Below are positions 16,858-25,476 of a DNA stretch of 64,000 nucleotides, piece by piece; the stretch's first letter is position 1; each line of letters starts with the position of its first letter. The notes below the pieces were generated by a model. The model saw only the letters and a list, made by a program, of their open reading frames with translations. It was not told the DNA's origin and ran no database searches. This DNA is from Rhodococcus rhodnii NBRC 100604 (GTDB taxonomy: Bacteria; Actinomycetota; Actinomycetes; Mycobacteriales; Mycobacteriaceae). The stretch covers positions 124,001 to 188,000 of the forward strand of contig NZ_BCXD01000003.1 of NCBI RefSeq assembly GCF_001894925.1, given 5' to 3'. A program made the position numbers and the translations under genes.

Positions 16858-17510
16858 GCCGGCTACCGGACGAATACTTCGACGCGATGTACCGGGACGC
16901 GCGCGACCCGTGGTCGTTCGAGGAGCGCTGGTACGAGCAGCGCAAACGCGCCCTCACGCTCGCGGCGTTGCCGTATCCACGCTTCGCGACGGCCTTCGAG
17001 CCGGGATGCTCGATCGGCGTCCTCACCGCGGACCTGCTCACGCGATGCGACCGCGTCGTCGCCACCGACATCGCGCAGGCCGCACTCGATTCCGCGGCAC
17101 AGCGGCTCGGGCCCGCCGTGACGGACGGCCGCGTGGACTTGCTCCCCCGATCGCTCGACGAACCCTGGCCGGACGAGACGTTCGATCTGATCGTGCTGAG
17201 CGAGGTGGGCTACTACCTGGACGCCGCTGCGCTCGAGCACGCCGCTGCACAGGCCGCGGAGCACCTCGCACCGGGCGGCGTGGTGCTCGCCGTCCACTGG
17301 CGCCACAGCGTCGAGGACTACCCGCTCACCGGTGATGCAGTCCACGAGATCCTCGCGAACCGCCCCGACTGGGTCTGCACCGGCCGCTACCGGGACCGCG
17401 ACGTGATCGTCGAGACGTTCGAGCGGCCCCCCGCGCTATCCGTCGCCGAACGCGGCGGACTCACCGAGCGACCAGGGCGACCGTCGCCGGATCGGGTCCG
17501 CCGGTCATAG
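16854..17510 (+). CDS. NodS-like SAM-dependent methyltransferase
   Basis: The 218-residue class I methyltransferase opens with LPDEYFDAMYRDARDPWSFE, a signature shared with rhizobial NodS, which N-methylates the deacetylated end of chitooligosaccharides. The SAM-binding motif is AFEPGCSIGVLTADLL, followed by DIAQAALDSAA and LPRSLDEPWPDETFDLIVLS. The start is GTG 16854, overlapping the deacetylase stop. It is the last gene of the coupled operon. By analogy with NodB/NodS it may methylate the amine exposed by the PIG-L enzyme (inference). Confidence 0.85.
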   Translation: MSRLPDEYFDAMYRDARDPWSFEERWYEQRKRALTLAALPYPRFATAFEPGCSIGVLTADLLTRCDRVVATDIAQAALDSAAQRLGPAVTDGRVDLLPRSLDEPWPDETFDLIVLSEVGYYLDAAALEHAAAQAAEHLAPGGVVLAVHWRHSVEDYPLTGDAVHEILANRPDWVCTGRYRDRDVIVETFERPPALSVAERGGLTERPGRPSPDRVRRS

Positions 17511-17606
17511 GTGCTCCGTGCCGTGGATACCCGAGTTCGCACCATGAACTCGTGCGTCGGACCGTTGGGAGTCCCCGCGGTCGGAGGTGGGAGGTACGCG
17601 GCACCC

Positions 17607-18089
17607 TCACATGATCGGGGATGGGTCGTCGGGTGGAGGCTCGGGACGACCCGACCGCGTGAAGAAGGAGACTCTCCCATTGGTCTCCAAGATCGCGATC
17701 TCGACGTCTGCGAGATCGCGGATCCCGTGCTGTCGCGCATCTGCGCGTAGGTCGTCGATCGACATGCGTTCGGATCGCAGGCGCTTCGCCACCGGTGTGC
17801 CGTTCTCCACGATCACCACCGGAATCCCCTGTGTGACACCACGGGTTCGCGGGAACCGTGCGTTCGTCCACGACAATGCGAGGGTGAGCAACGCGAACAC
17901 TCCCACCGCCAGCACCGCCGACGTCACCGAGTAGTCCTGTTGTGTGACGCCCTGCTGCACCAGATCTCCCATGACGATGAACAACACCAGTTGGAACGTG
18001 CTGAGCTCACCGACCGTCGAGCGACCCACCAGGCGCGTGACGGCCCACAGGAAGAAGAAGACGATCACCGCGCGCACCACGAGTTCCAT
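17607..18089 (-). CDS. DUF421 (YetF/YcaP-like) membrane protein
   Basis: The 160-residue protein has three N-terminal membrane helices (LVVRAVIVFFFLWAVTRLVG, TFQLVLFIVMGDLVQQGV, SAVLAVGVFALLTLALSW) and a cytoplasmic alpha/beta domain with GIPVVIVENGTPVAKRLRSE and MSIDDLRADARQHGIRDLAD, the DUF421 signature. Function is unknown; bacillus members influence spore or membrane properties. The start at 18089 overlaps the upstream gene's stop as TGATG, so the two are coupled. The last residues are a proline-rich tail. Confidence 0.88.
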   Translation of the reverse strand: MELVVRAVIVFFFLWAVTRLVGRSTVGELSTFQLVLFIVMGDLVQQGVTQQDYSVTSAVLAVGVFALLTLALSWTNARFPRTRGVTQGIPVVIVENGTPVAKRLRSERMSIDDLRADARQHGIRDLADVEIAILETNGRVSFFTRSGRPEPPPDDPSPIM

Positions 18090-18613
18090 CAGGGCACCAC
18101 CCATGTCGTGAAGGAGACCGCCACCGCCTCGGCGCCGGTGTCGTCGAGGACGCGAATCCAGCCGTCGGAGCCCCACTGGCTGCTCGGTTGGACGTAGGCG
18201 TCGAAGTCGAGCACGAAGACCTCGCCCGGTGGCGAATCGAACGTCATGAACAACTCGGACTCGTCGGCGGTCTCCGTCGCAGGCTCGGGCGACCAGCCCT
18301 GAGTCTCGAGGATGCGGAGATACTGCGACGACACCGCCACCGCCACGCCGGCGGGCTATCCGCCGTCCCGGTGAACCGACAAGCTGAACGGAACGTCCAG
18401 CCCGGAACGCGCGACGCTCGCGTAGGTGAGTTCGGAAAACCACCCGGGAGCGCTGGCCGACGTCGACGTACTGTGCACACCCAACCTGCCGAGCGCCGCG
18501 AGAACCACCACGACGGCGAGGGTGCCGGCCGCCACGCCCCGGACCACGGTGACCGCACGGGGCCGTGCTCGACGACGAACGTCCACGAACGTCGAGTAGT
18601 CGTCTGTGCCCAT
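18089..18613 (-). pseudogene. Membrane-anchored hypothetical protein with an in-frame TAG
   Basis: Reading from ATG 18613 gives MGTDDYSTFVDVRRRARPRA, one transmembrane helix (GVAAGTLAVVVVLAALGRLG) and FSLSVHRDGG. It then meets TAG at 18356-18358 and continues in the same frame with PAGVAVAVSSQYLRILETQG and a beta-rich tail ending FTTWVVP. Both halves look coding and belong to one protein of about 174 residues coupled to the DUF421 gene. Either a sense codon has mutated to TAG, or the downstream half is re-initiated at GTG 18346. No homologue is recognised. Confidence 0.6.
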
Positions 18614-18759
18614 GTGGTGATCCTGCCCGACCGCTCGGCTCTCCGGTGCTTTCGGGAGAACCCGGTGACGGGCGGTGGCGCTATACCGTGAAGGAGACGC
18701 ACACCGTCGTGCTCCGCCTACCGACCGCGGCCACGAGCGACCAGGGAAGAAGGTTAACG

Positions 18760-19251
18760 ATGACACGTGACACTGCTCGAATCGCCGACCTCGCCGGCCG
18801 GTCCGGGCTGACGGTCGCCGTGGCCGAATCGCTCACGGGCGGACAGGTCTCGTGCGCCCTCGCCGCGGCGCCGGGGTCGTCGGACTGGTACCGGGGTGCG
18901 ATCGTCTCCTACTCCAAGGGCGTGAAGCGTGATCTTCTCGCCGTCCCGGACGGGCCGGTGGTCAGTCGGGCGGCCGTGGAAGCGATGGCAACCAACGCCG
19001 CGCGGTTGCTGGGCGCCGATCTCGCGCTCGCCGTCACCGGCGCCGGCGGGCCGGAGGGCCAGGACGGCGCGGAGCCGGGCACGGTGTGGGTGGCGCTCGC
19101 CCGTCGCGGCGAGTGCGACACCGAGCGGCACGTGTTCAGCGGGGAACCCGGCGACATCGTCGAGAAGACCTGCGATTACGCACTCGATCTCCTCGCGGCG
19201 CACCTCCATCGGTACGTCGACGACGACCCGGAGTCGAACCGGAACGAGTGA
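18760..19251 (+). CDS. CinA-family nicotinamide-nucleotide amidase
   Basis: The 163-residue protein equals the C-terminal domain of CinA, which hydrolyses NMN to nicotinate mononucleotide in pyridine nucleotide salvage. It has LTVAVAESLTGGQVSCALAA, GAIVSYSKGVKRDLL, and ALAVTGAGGPEGQDG with PGTVWVALA, all family signatures. The N-terminal competence/damage domain is absent, as in many stand-alone amidases. ATG 18760 follows an AGAAGG site. It is divergent from the TAG-interrupted gene. Confidence 0.92.
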   Translation: MTRDTARIADLAGRSGLTVAVAESLTGGQVSCALAAAPGSSDWYRGAIVSYSKGVKRDLLAVPDGPVVSRAAVEAMATNAARLLGADLALAVTGAGGPEGQDGAEPGTVWVALARRGECDTERHVFSGEPGDIVEKTCDYALDLLAAHLHRYVDDDPESNRNE

Positions 19252-19337
19252 CCCGGCCCGCGCGCGGATGTGTCGGCCGAGCCCGGTCCGGGTAAGGCAC
19301 CGGTACGAGGACACACGCATCGGCGAGAGGAGACGCG

Positions 19338-20519
19338 ATGAAGGCGGTCACCTGGCAGGACAAGCGCAAGGTCGAGGTCACGGAGGTCCCCGATCCGCGT
19401 ATCGAGGAGCCGACCGACGCGATCATCCGCGTCACCAGCACCAACATCTGCGGATCGGACCTCCATCTGTACGAGGTGCTCGGGCCGTTCATGCACGCCG
19501 GCGACATCCTGGGCCACGAACCGATGGGGATCGTCGAGGAGGTCGGCAGCGACGTCACCGGCCTGTCCGTCGGCGACCGCATCGTCGTCCCGTTCCAGAT
19601 CGCGTGCGGGCACTGCTACATGTGCGGCAACGGGCTGAGCACCCAGTGCGAGACGACGCAGGTCCGCGACACCGGTATGGGCGCCGCGCTCTTCGGGTAC
19701 TCCGAGCTCTACGGCAGCGTGCCGGGCGGGCAGGCCGAGTACCTGCGGGTTCCGCACGCCGACTTCACTCACATCACCGTTCCGGAGGGGCCGGACGATC
19801 AGCGGTTCGTCTATCTGTCGGACGTGCTGCCCACGGCGTGGCAGGGAGTCGAGTACGCGCACATCCCCGACGGCGGCACCGTCACGGTGCTCGGGCTCGG
19901 CCCGATCGGCGACATGGCGGCACGAGTCGCCCTGCACCGGGGGGCGCGCGTGTTCGGCGTCGACCCCGTGCCCGAACGGCGCGCACGAGCACGCGAGCGC
20001 GGCGTCGAGGTCTTCGACTCCGCGGAACTCGGCGACGACCTCGGCGACGCGATCCGGGACCGCACCGACGGCCGTGGCAGCGACTCCGTCATCGACGCCG
20101 TCGGGATGGAAGCGCACGGCTCGCCGGTCGCCGGAGGCCTGCAGGGGCTCGCCGGCGTGCTGCCGAAGTCCGTCGCCAAGCCGTTCATGGAGAAGGCCGG
20201 AGTCGATCGGCTCGGCGCCCTCTACTCGGCGATCGACATCGTCCGCCGCGGCGGGACCATCTCGCTCAGCGGCGTCTACGGCGGCGCGAAGGACCCGCTG
20301 CCGATGCTCACTCTGTTCGACAAGCAGGTCACCCTCCGGATGGGGCAGGCGAACGTCAAGCGGTGGGCGGACGACATCCTGCCGCTGCTGACCGACGACG
20401 ATCCGCTCGGCGTCGACACCTTCGCCACCCACACACTGCCGCTCGCCGACGCACCCCGCGCGTACGAGATGTTCCAGCGCAAGGAAGACGGCGCCGTCAA
20501 GATCGTCCTTCAGCCCTGA
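19338..20519 (+). CDS. Zinc-dependent alcohol/formaldehyde dehydrogenase-like protein
   Basis: The 393-residue medium-chain dehydrogenase has the catalytic zinc site in STNICGSDLHLYEVLG and GHEPMGIVEEVG, structural zinc cysteines in CGHCYMCGNGLSTQC, and the NAD fold GLGPIGDMAARVA. Its length and a mid insert containing LQGLAGVLPKSVAKPFMEKA are typical of the glutathione-independent formaldehyde dehydrogenase-like group. A GAGAGGAGA site precedes ATG 19338. A possible SigF-type promoter, GTGT-N16-GGGTAA, spans 19270-19295, which would link it to the stress regulon. The substrate is unknown. Confidence 0.88.
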   Translation: MKAVTWQDKRKVEVTEVPDPRIEEPTDAIIRVTSTNICGSDLHLYEVLGPFMHAGDILGHEPMGIVEEVGSDVTGLSVGDRIVVPFQIACGHCYMCGNGLSTQCETTQVRDTGMGAALFGYSELYGSVPGGQAEYLRVPHADFTHITVPEGPDDQRFVYLSDVLPTAWQGVEYAHIPDGGTVTVLGLGPIGDMAARVALHRGARVFGVDPVPERRARARERGVEVFDSAELGDDLGDAIRDRTDGRGSDSVIDAVGMEAHGSPVAGGLQGLAGVLPKSVAKPFMEKAGVDRLGALYSAIDIVRRGGTISLSGVYGGAKDPLPMLTLFDKQVTLRMGQANVKRWADDILPLLTDDDPLGVDTFATHTLPLADAPRAYEMFQRKEDGAVKIVLQP

Positions 20520-20572
20520 CGCGCGGCCGCGAAGACCGGCGACGACCGCGCCCGCGTGGTAACTCTCGACAG

Positions 20573-21490
20573 GTGACACAGCGTCCCTGGACCGACAGCC
20601 ACGTGCATGTCGTCGACTTCCTGCAGCATCGGGGCGACATGGGCGCACTCGCCCGGGAGATGGGCGAACACGGGTGCACCCGGGCGGTCGCGTTCGGGCT
20701 TCCCGTCAAGAAGCACTGGGCCCGGAGCGAGCCGGAGAAGCCCACCTACTATCTCGACGACAACGCACCCTGCCACTACCACTCGTTGACGGACGTCGTT
20801 CTCCTCGACGCCGTCGACGAGCTCGAACGGGCGGGGATCCGTGTCGCGCCCCTCGCATCCGGGTTCGCGCCGACGGACCGGCTCGCTGGCGAACATCTCG
20901 AGCACCTGTGGGAACGTTCCGAGCGCTGGGCCGGTGTCGGCGAGGTGATGCTCCGGCACGACGATCTCACCGATCTCACCGCAGGTGAGACTCCTACCGC
21001 CGATCACATCGCGATGGATGTCGTCGCCGACTTCTGCCGCGACAAGAACGTTCCGCTGCTCGTCCATCACGATTCGAGTTCACCCGGCCGTCCGGGTCGT
21101 CACGAGTACGTCGCCGAACTCGACCGGTTGCTGCGCCGGCACCCCGGCACCTCCGTCGTGTGGGCGCACGGTGGCGTGTCGCGTCGGATCGATCCCCGCG
21201 GTCAGGCCGAGATGCTCGACGAGTTGACGCGACGCCACCCTCGATTGCATGTCGACCTCTCGTGGGTCCTGCTCGACCGAATTCTCGACGGTGGTCGACT
21301 CGACGACCGGTGGACCGACGTGCTGCGGCGTCGCCCCGATCGTTTCGTCGTCGGCACCGACACGGTCGGACGCGCCGACATGTTCGCCGACCGCGCCCGC
21401 CAGATCGCAGTTCTGCTCGACTGCCTCGGTCCCGTCGACGCCGAGTACATCGCGACGGCGAACGCCGCGTCGCTGTGGTTCCGCGAGTGA
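20573..21490 (+). CDS. Amidohydrolase-family (TIM-barrel) protein
   Basis: The 305-residue product has metal-ligand-like motifs in order: TDSHVHVVDFLQHRGDM at the start, VGEVMLRHDDL, VPLLVHHDSSSPGRPG, VVWAHGGVSRRID and FVVGTDTVGRADMF. These follow the amidohydrolase_2 pattern, in which a single metal is held by His, His and Asp. Substrates in the family include decarboxylated aromatic acids and lactones, but none can be assigned. The start is GTG 20573. It lies 53 bp after the alcohol dehydrogenase and may be transcribed with it. Confidence 0.8.
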   Translation: MTQRPWTDSHVHVVDFLQHRGDMGALAREMGEHGCTRAVAFGLPVKKHWARSEPEKPTYYLDDNAPCHYHSLTDVVLLDAVDELERAGIRVAPLASGFAPTDRLAGEHLEHLWERSERWAGVGEVMLRHDDLTDLTAGETPTADHIAMDVVADFCRDKNVPLLVHHDSSSPGRPGRHEYVAELDRLLRRHPGTSVVWAHGGVSRRIDPRGQAEMLDELTRRHPRLHVDLSWVLLDRILDGGRLDDRWTDVLRRRPDRFVVGTDTVGRADMFADRARQIAVLLDCLGPVDAEYIATANAASLWFRE

Positions 21491-21596
21491 ACGGGCAAGG
21501 TCGTGACACGACCCGTGCGCCCGATTCATCCGGATGGGGAGAAAAACGTCGGTCTCGTACGTTGAACAGGACGACACCGACGGAAGGACCCTCACC

Positions 21597-22139
21597 GTGC
21601 CCGCCCTCTTCGTTCTCTACGTGGTCACGGAGCTCGCTGCGCTGCTCGTGACGGCGAACTTCATCGGCGCCGGCTGGACCGTGCTGTTGCTGCTCGCCGG
21701 CACCCTCGTCGGGCTCGCGCTGCTCCGCTCGCAGTGGCGGCGCGTGATGGAAGGTTTCCGCAGCGCATCGCAGGGGCGTGGCTCGCCCGGTAGCGCCGTC
21801 GCCGACGGCGCGCTCGTCGCGGCCGGCTCGGTCCTCATGGTCGTTCCCGGTCTCGTGACGTCCGTCCTCGGCCTGCTGTGCCTGCTCCCGTTCACCCGCA
21901 TGCTGATGCGCCCGCTCGCCGTCGCGGTCGCCGGACGCCGCGGTGCCGCCGTGATGGCCGGTGCGGGCGTGTACGGCCGGATGCGTCGACCCGGTGGCGG
22001 TGACGTCATCGACGGCGAGGTGGTCGCCGAGACCCACGACACGCCCGAGCCAGGAACGACCCGTGCGGACGACGCCTGGCAAGGGCGTGTCCTCGAAGGC
22101 GAGATCATCGATCCGGCCGACGACCAGCGCCGCCGCTGA
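21597..22139 (+). CDS. fxsA: FxsA-family membrane protein
   Basis: The 180-residue cytoplasmic membrane protein has the three FxsA helices, with FVLYVVTELAALLVTANFIG, TVLLLLAGTLVGLALLRSQW and the signature region ADGALVAAGSVLMVVPGLVT followed by LLCLLPFTRMLMR. The C-terminal 60 residues are hydrophilic and acidic. E. coli FxsA relieves F-exclusion of phage T7, but the normal role is unknown. The start is GTG 21597. It precedes the amidohydrolase and lnt genes, an order I recall near ppm1 and rbpA in mycobacteria. Confidence 0.9.
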   Translation: MPALFVLYVVTELAALLVTANFIGAGWTVLLLLAGTLVGLALLRSQWRRVMEGFRSASQGRGSPGSAVADGALVAAGSVLMVVPGLVTSVLGLLCLLPFTRMLMRPLAVAVAGRRGAAVMAGAGVYGRMRRPGGGDVIDGEVVAETHDTPEPGTTRADDAWQGRVLEGEIIDPADDQRRR

Positions 22140-22206
22140 ACATCTCGGTTCGGATCGCGGTATCCCCGTTCGGAACTCCCCGTCTCCGTCGGGGACACTG
22201 GGAGGC

Positions 22207-23823
22207 GTGAGTATCGGAGAACGCGCGGGCACGACCCTCCTCCTCGGCGGGCACATCTACAGTTCCTTCGCGCCGGACGCGACGGCGATGGCGATCACCG
22301 GCGACACCGTCGTCTGGGTCGGCGAGGACCGCACCGGACGCGCGTTGCATCCGGACGCCGACGTCGTCGATCTGCACGGCGCGTTCGTCGCACCCGGGTT
22401 CGTCGACACCCACGTCCACGTCACGGCGCTCGGGCTCAATCTCATCGGACTCGACCTCACCGGGGCACGGTCGCGCAGCGAATGTCTGCAGTGGGTCCGC
22501 GCCTACGCCGCGACGAGCGCCGACGACATCGTGTGGGGCCACGGCTGGGACGACGAGTCCTGGGACGACGGCGGCCCGCCGACCACCGCGGAGCTCGACG
22601 AGGCCGCCGGTGGCCGCCCCGTCTACCTCTCCCGCATCGACGTTCACTCGGCCGTGTGCTCGACGGCACTGCGCCGCGTCGTCGCCGGGCTGGACGAGAG
22701 CGCCGGATACTCACCGGACGGGCCACTGCGGTTCGACGCCCACCACCTCGGACGTGCCGTCGCCCGTGATCTGCTCACCCCCGCGCAGCGCGCCGCCGCG
22801 CGCACCGCGGCACTCGACCTCGCGGCGTCGCGCGGCGTCGTCGCCGTCCACGAGTGCGGTGGTCCCGACATCTCCGGGCTCGACGATTTCCGTGAACTCC
22901 TCGCGCACGAGCACGCCGTCGAGGTGCGCGGATACTGGGGCGAGGCCGCACGCGACGCCGGGCACGCGCAGGAGTTGCTCGACCGCACGGGTGCTCACGC
23001 GCTCGGCGGCGACCTGTTCCTCGACGGCTCGATCGGCTCCCACACCGCGCACCTGTCGCAGCCCTACACCGACCGGCCCGACCTGGTCGGCGAGTCCTAT
23101 CTCGACGCCGAGCGCGTCGCCGCGCACGTCGCGGCATGCACCGAGGTCGGAGTCCAGGCCGGATTCCACGTCATCGGCGACGCCGCGATGTCCGTCGCCG
23201 TCGACGGGTTCTCCCGGGTCGCGGACCGGCTGGGTGGCCCCGCCGTCGCACGCCTCGGCCACCGGCTCGAGCACGCCGAGATGATGAGTGCCGGCGACGC
23301 GCAGGCCCTCGCGCGGCTCGGTGTCATCGCGAGCGTGCAGCCCGTGTTCGACGCGCTCTGGGGCGGCCCGGACGGCATGTACGCCACCCGCCTGGGCGCC
23401 GAGCGCGCTGCGGCGATGAACCCGTTCGTCATGGCAGCCGGCGCCGGAGTGTCCCTTGCATTCGGCTCCGACGCGCCCGTGACACCCGTCGACCCGTGGA
23501 CGATGCTGCGGGCCGCTGTTCATCACCACACGCCCGGCAGCGCCGTGTCACCGCGTGCCGCGTTCGCCGCCGCCACTCGCGGCGCCTGGCGCGCGGGCGG
23601 GGTGCGCGACGGACTCGCCGGCACCCTCCAGCCCGGCGCCCCCGCGTCGTACGCGGTGTGGGACACCGACGAACTCGTCGTCGCCGCACCCAAGGACGCA
23701 GTGCAGCGGTGGTCGACCGATCCGCGCTCCGGGGTTCCCGCCCTGCCACGGCTCGACGCCGACGCGACGCTGCCCGTGTGCCTCTCGTCCGTCCACCGCG
23801 GACGCACCGTGTACACGCGATGA
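22207..23823 (+). CDS. YtcJ-like amidohydrolase
   Basis: The 538-residue metal-dependent hydrolase has an N-terminal beta domain with TTLLLGGHIYSSF, the first metal motif GFVDTHVHVTALG, LFLDGSIGSHTAHLSQPYTD, HVIGDAAMS, ARLGHRLEHAEMM and the final aspartate motif LAFGSDAPVTPVDPWTM. These are typical of the YtcJ/LAF3 group, whose substrates are formamides or amides. The start is GTG 22207. The lnt start codon overlaps its stop (ATGA), so the two are co-translated. Confidence 0.9.
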   Translation: MSIGERAGTTLLLGGHIYSSFAPDATAMAITGDTVVWVGEDRTGRALHPDADVVDLHGAFVAPGFVDTHVHVTALGLNLIGLDLTGARSRSECLQWVRAYAATSADDIVWGHGWDDESWDDGGPPTTAELDEAAGGRPVYLSRIDVHSAVCSTALRRVVAGLDESAGYSPDGPLRFDAHHLGRAVARDLLTPAQRAAARTAALDLAASRGVVAVHECGGPDISGLDDFRELLAHEHAVEVRGYWGEAARDAGHAQELLDRTGAHALGGDLFLDGSIGSHTAHLSQPYTDRPDLVGESYLDAERVAAHVAACTEVGVQAGFHVIGDAAMSVAVDGFSRVADRLGGPAVARLGHRLEHAEMMSAGDAQALARLGVIASVQPVFDALWGGPDGMYATRLGAERAAAMNPFVMAAGAGVSLAFGSDAPVTPVDPWTMLRAAVHHHTPGSAVSPRAAFAAATRGAWRAGGVRDGLAGTLQPGAPASYAVWDTDELVVAAPKDAVQRWSTDPRSGVPALPRLDADATLPVCLSSVHRGRTVYTR

Positions 23824-25394
23824 CGGCGGACGCACCTGCCGCCACGAGCCGGCGCTCGGGCGCACTCGAGGTGCTCGCGCGCTCGCTGTGCGCCGTCGTG
23901 GCCGGTCTGCTGCTGTTCGCGAGCTTCCCGCCGCGGCCGCTGTGGTTCCTCGCGCCCCTCGGCATCGCGCTGTTCGTGCTGACCCTCACGACACGCCGCC
24001 GGACGCCGCTGCGCGCGCGAGCCGGCTTCGGCTACGGGTATCTCACCGGCCTCGCGTTCTTCCTTCCCCTGCTGCCGTGGATCGGCGAGTTCGTCGGCGC
24101 GCTCCCGTGGCTCGCGCTCTCGGCCGCCGAAGCCGTGTTCGTCGGCGCTTTCGGTGCCGGGACCGCGGTGATCCTCCGCAGTCGCGTGCTGCCACGGTGG
24201 CTCGACCCCGTCGCCGTCGCCGCGCTGTGGTCGCTCACCGAGTGGCTGCGCTCCTCGGTGCCGTTCGGCGGATTCCCGTGGGGCCGCCTCGCGTTCGGTC
24301 AGCCCGACGGCTGGCTGCTCCCGCTCGCTGCACTCGGCGGCGCGCCGCTGCTCTCGTTCGGCGTCGCACTCACCGGCACGGGCCTCGCCGCACTGGCGCT
24401 CGCCGTCGCAACGCGGGAACGTGTCCGCGCGCTCACCGGCGTGGGAGTCGTCACCGTCGCCGCGTCGCTCCTCGCGGTCGCGGCGACCCCCTTCGTCGAC
24501 CGCGCGGAGCCCGATGCGGACACGCTCACCGTCGCCGCGATCCAGGGAAGCGTGCCGCGGCTCGGCCTCGACTTCAACGCGCAACGCAAAGCAGTGCTGG
24601 ACAATCACGTCGGACGGACCCTCGAGCTCGCCGACGACGTGCGCTCCGGCCGCGCGCCGCAGCCCGACGTCGTCGTGTGGCCGGAGAACGCCTCCGATAT
24701 CGATCCTCTGCGCAACCGCGACGCCTACACCGACATCACGCGCGCCTCGGTCGCGATCGACGCGCCGATCCTCGTGGGCAGCGTCGTGTCGAACCCCGAC
24801 GGCACGTCCACCAACACCGTGATCGTCTGGAACGGCGAGGACGGGCCGGGGGAGCGGCACGACAAGAAGATCATCCAGCCGTTCGGCGAGTACCTGCCCT
24901 ACCGCGAGTTCTTCAGCATGTTCTCCGAGTACGCGGATCGCGCCGGAAACTTCGTTCCCGGCGACGGTGACGGCGTCGTCCACGCTGCGGAGACGGCGAT
25001 CGGTGTCGCCACCTGCTACGAGGTCGCCTTCGACCGGGCCTTCCGGCAGTCGGTCGACGCCGGCGCGCAACTGCTCACCGTCCCGACGAACAACGCGACC
25101 TTCGGCGACACCGAGATGACCTACCAGCAGCTCGGCATGTCCCGCGTTCGCGCCGTCGAGCACGATCGCTCCGTCGTCGTCGCCGCGACGAGCGGCGTCA
25201 GCGCCGTCATCTCGCCGGACGGCGCGATCGTCGAACAGACCGACCTGTTCGTCCCCGCCGCACTCGTCCACGAGGTCTCGCTGTCGGAGACGACGACGCT
25301 CGCAAACCGGCTGGGCCCGGCCCCCGAGTACGTGCTCGCGGCCGGGGCGCTGGTCGCGCTCGTGTTCGTCGCAGTCCGTCGCCGACGCTCCTGA
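23820..25394 (+). CDS. lnt: Apolipoprotein N-acyltransferase
   Basis: The 524-residue integral membrane enzyme adds the third acyl chain to the N-terminal cysteine of lipoproteins. About seven helices occupy residues 15-220, starting with ASFPPRPLWFLAPLGIALFV. The nitrilase-type domain follows, with the catalytic triad in VVVWPENASD (Glu), DKKIIQPFGEYLPY (Lys) and GVATCYEVAFD (Cys). Length is normal. In mycobacteria lnt and ppm1 are fused or adjacent. Here lnt ends alone before a strong terminator, and a Ppm1-like end occurs at the right border of the window. Confidence 0.95.
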   Translation: MTADAPAATSRRSGALEVLARSLCAVVAGLLLFASFPPRPLWFLAPLGIALFVLTLTTRRRTPLRARAGFGYGYLTGLAFFLPLLPWIGEFVGALPWLALSAAEAVFVGAFGAGTAVILRSRVLPRWLDPVAVAALWSLTEWLRSSVPFGGFPWGRLAFGQPDGWLLPLAALGGAPLLSFGVALTGTGLAALALAVATRERVRALTGVGVVTVAASLLAVAATPFVDRAEPDADTLTVAAIQGSVPRLGLDFNAQRKAVLDNHVGRTLELADDVRSGRAPQPDVVVWPENASDIDPLRNRDAYTDITRASVAIDAPILVGSVVSNPDGTSTNTVIVWNGEDGPGERHDKKIIQPFGEYLPYREFFSMFSEYADRAGNFVPGDGDGVVHAAETAIGVATCYEVAFDRAFRQSVDAGAQLLTVPTNNATFGDTEMTYQQLGMSRVRAVEHDRSVVVAATSGVSAVISPDGAIVEQTDLFVPAALVHEVSLSETTTLANRLGPAPEYVLAAGALVALVFVAVRRRRS

Positions 25395-25411
25395 GCCCCG
25401 AACGAGTACCG

Positions 25412-25461
25412 GACACGACGAAGCCCCGGAGTGAACGTTCACTCCGGGGCTTCGTCGTGTC
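25412..25461. terminator. Perfect 50-bp palindrome, bidirectional terminator
   Basis: The 25-bp arms are exact reverse complements with no unpaired centre (GTGAACGTTCAC across the axis). It lies between the convergent lnt and rbpA stops, so it can terminate both transcripts. A T-tract is absent, as is usual in high-GC actinobacteria. Confidence 0.9.
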
Positions 25462-25476
25462 GTTGCGCGGCGGGAC

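Noticed and set aside
18089-18346. Independent small gene starting at GTG 18346
   Set aside because: It continues the upstream frame exactly, across TAG. One interrupted gene is simpler, though re-initiation is possible.
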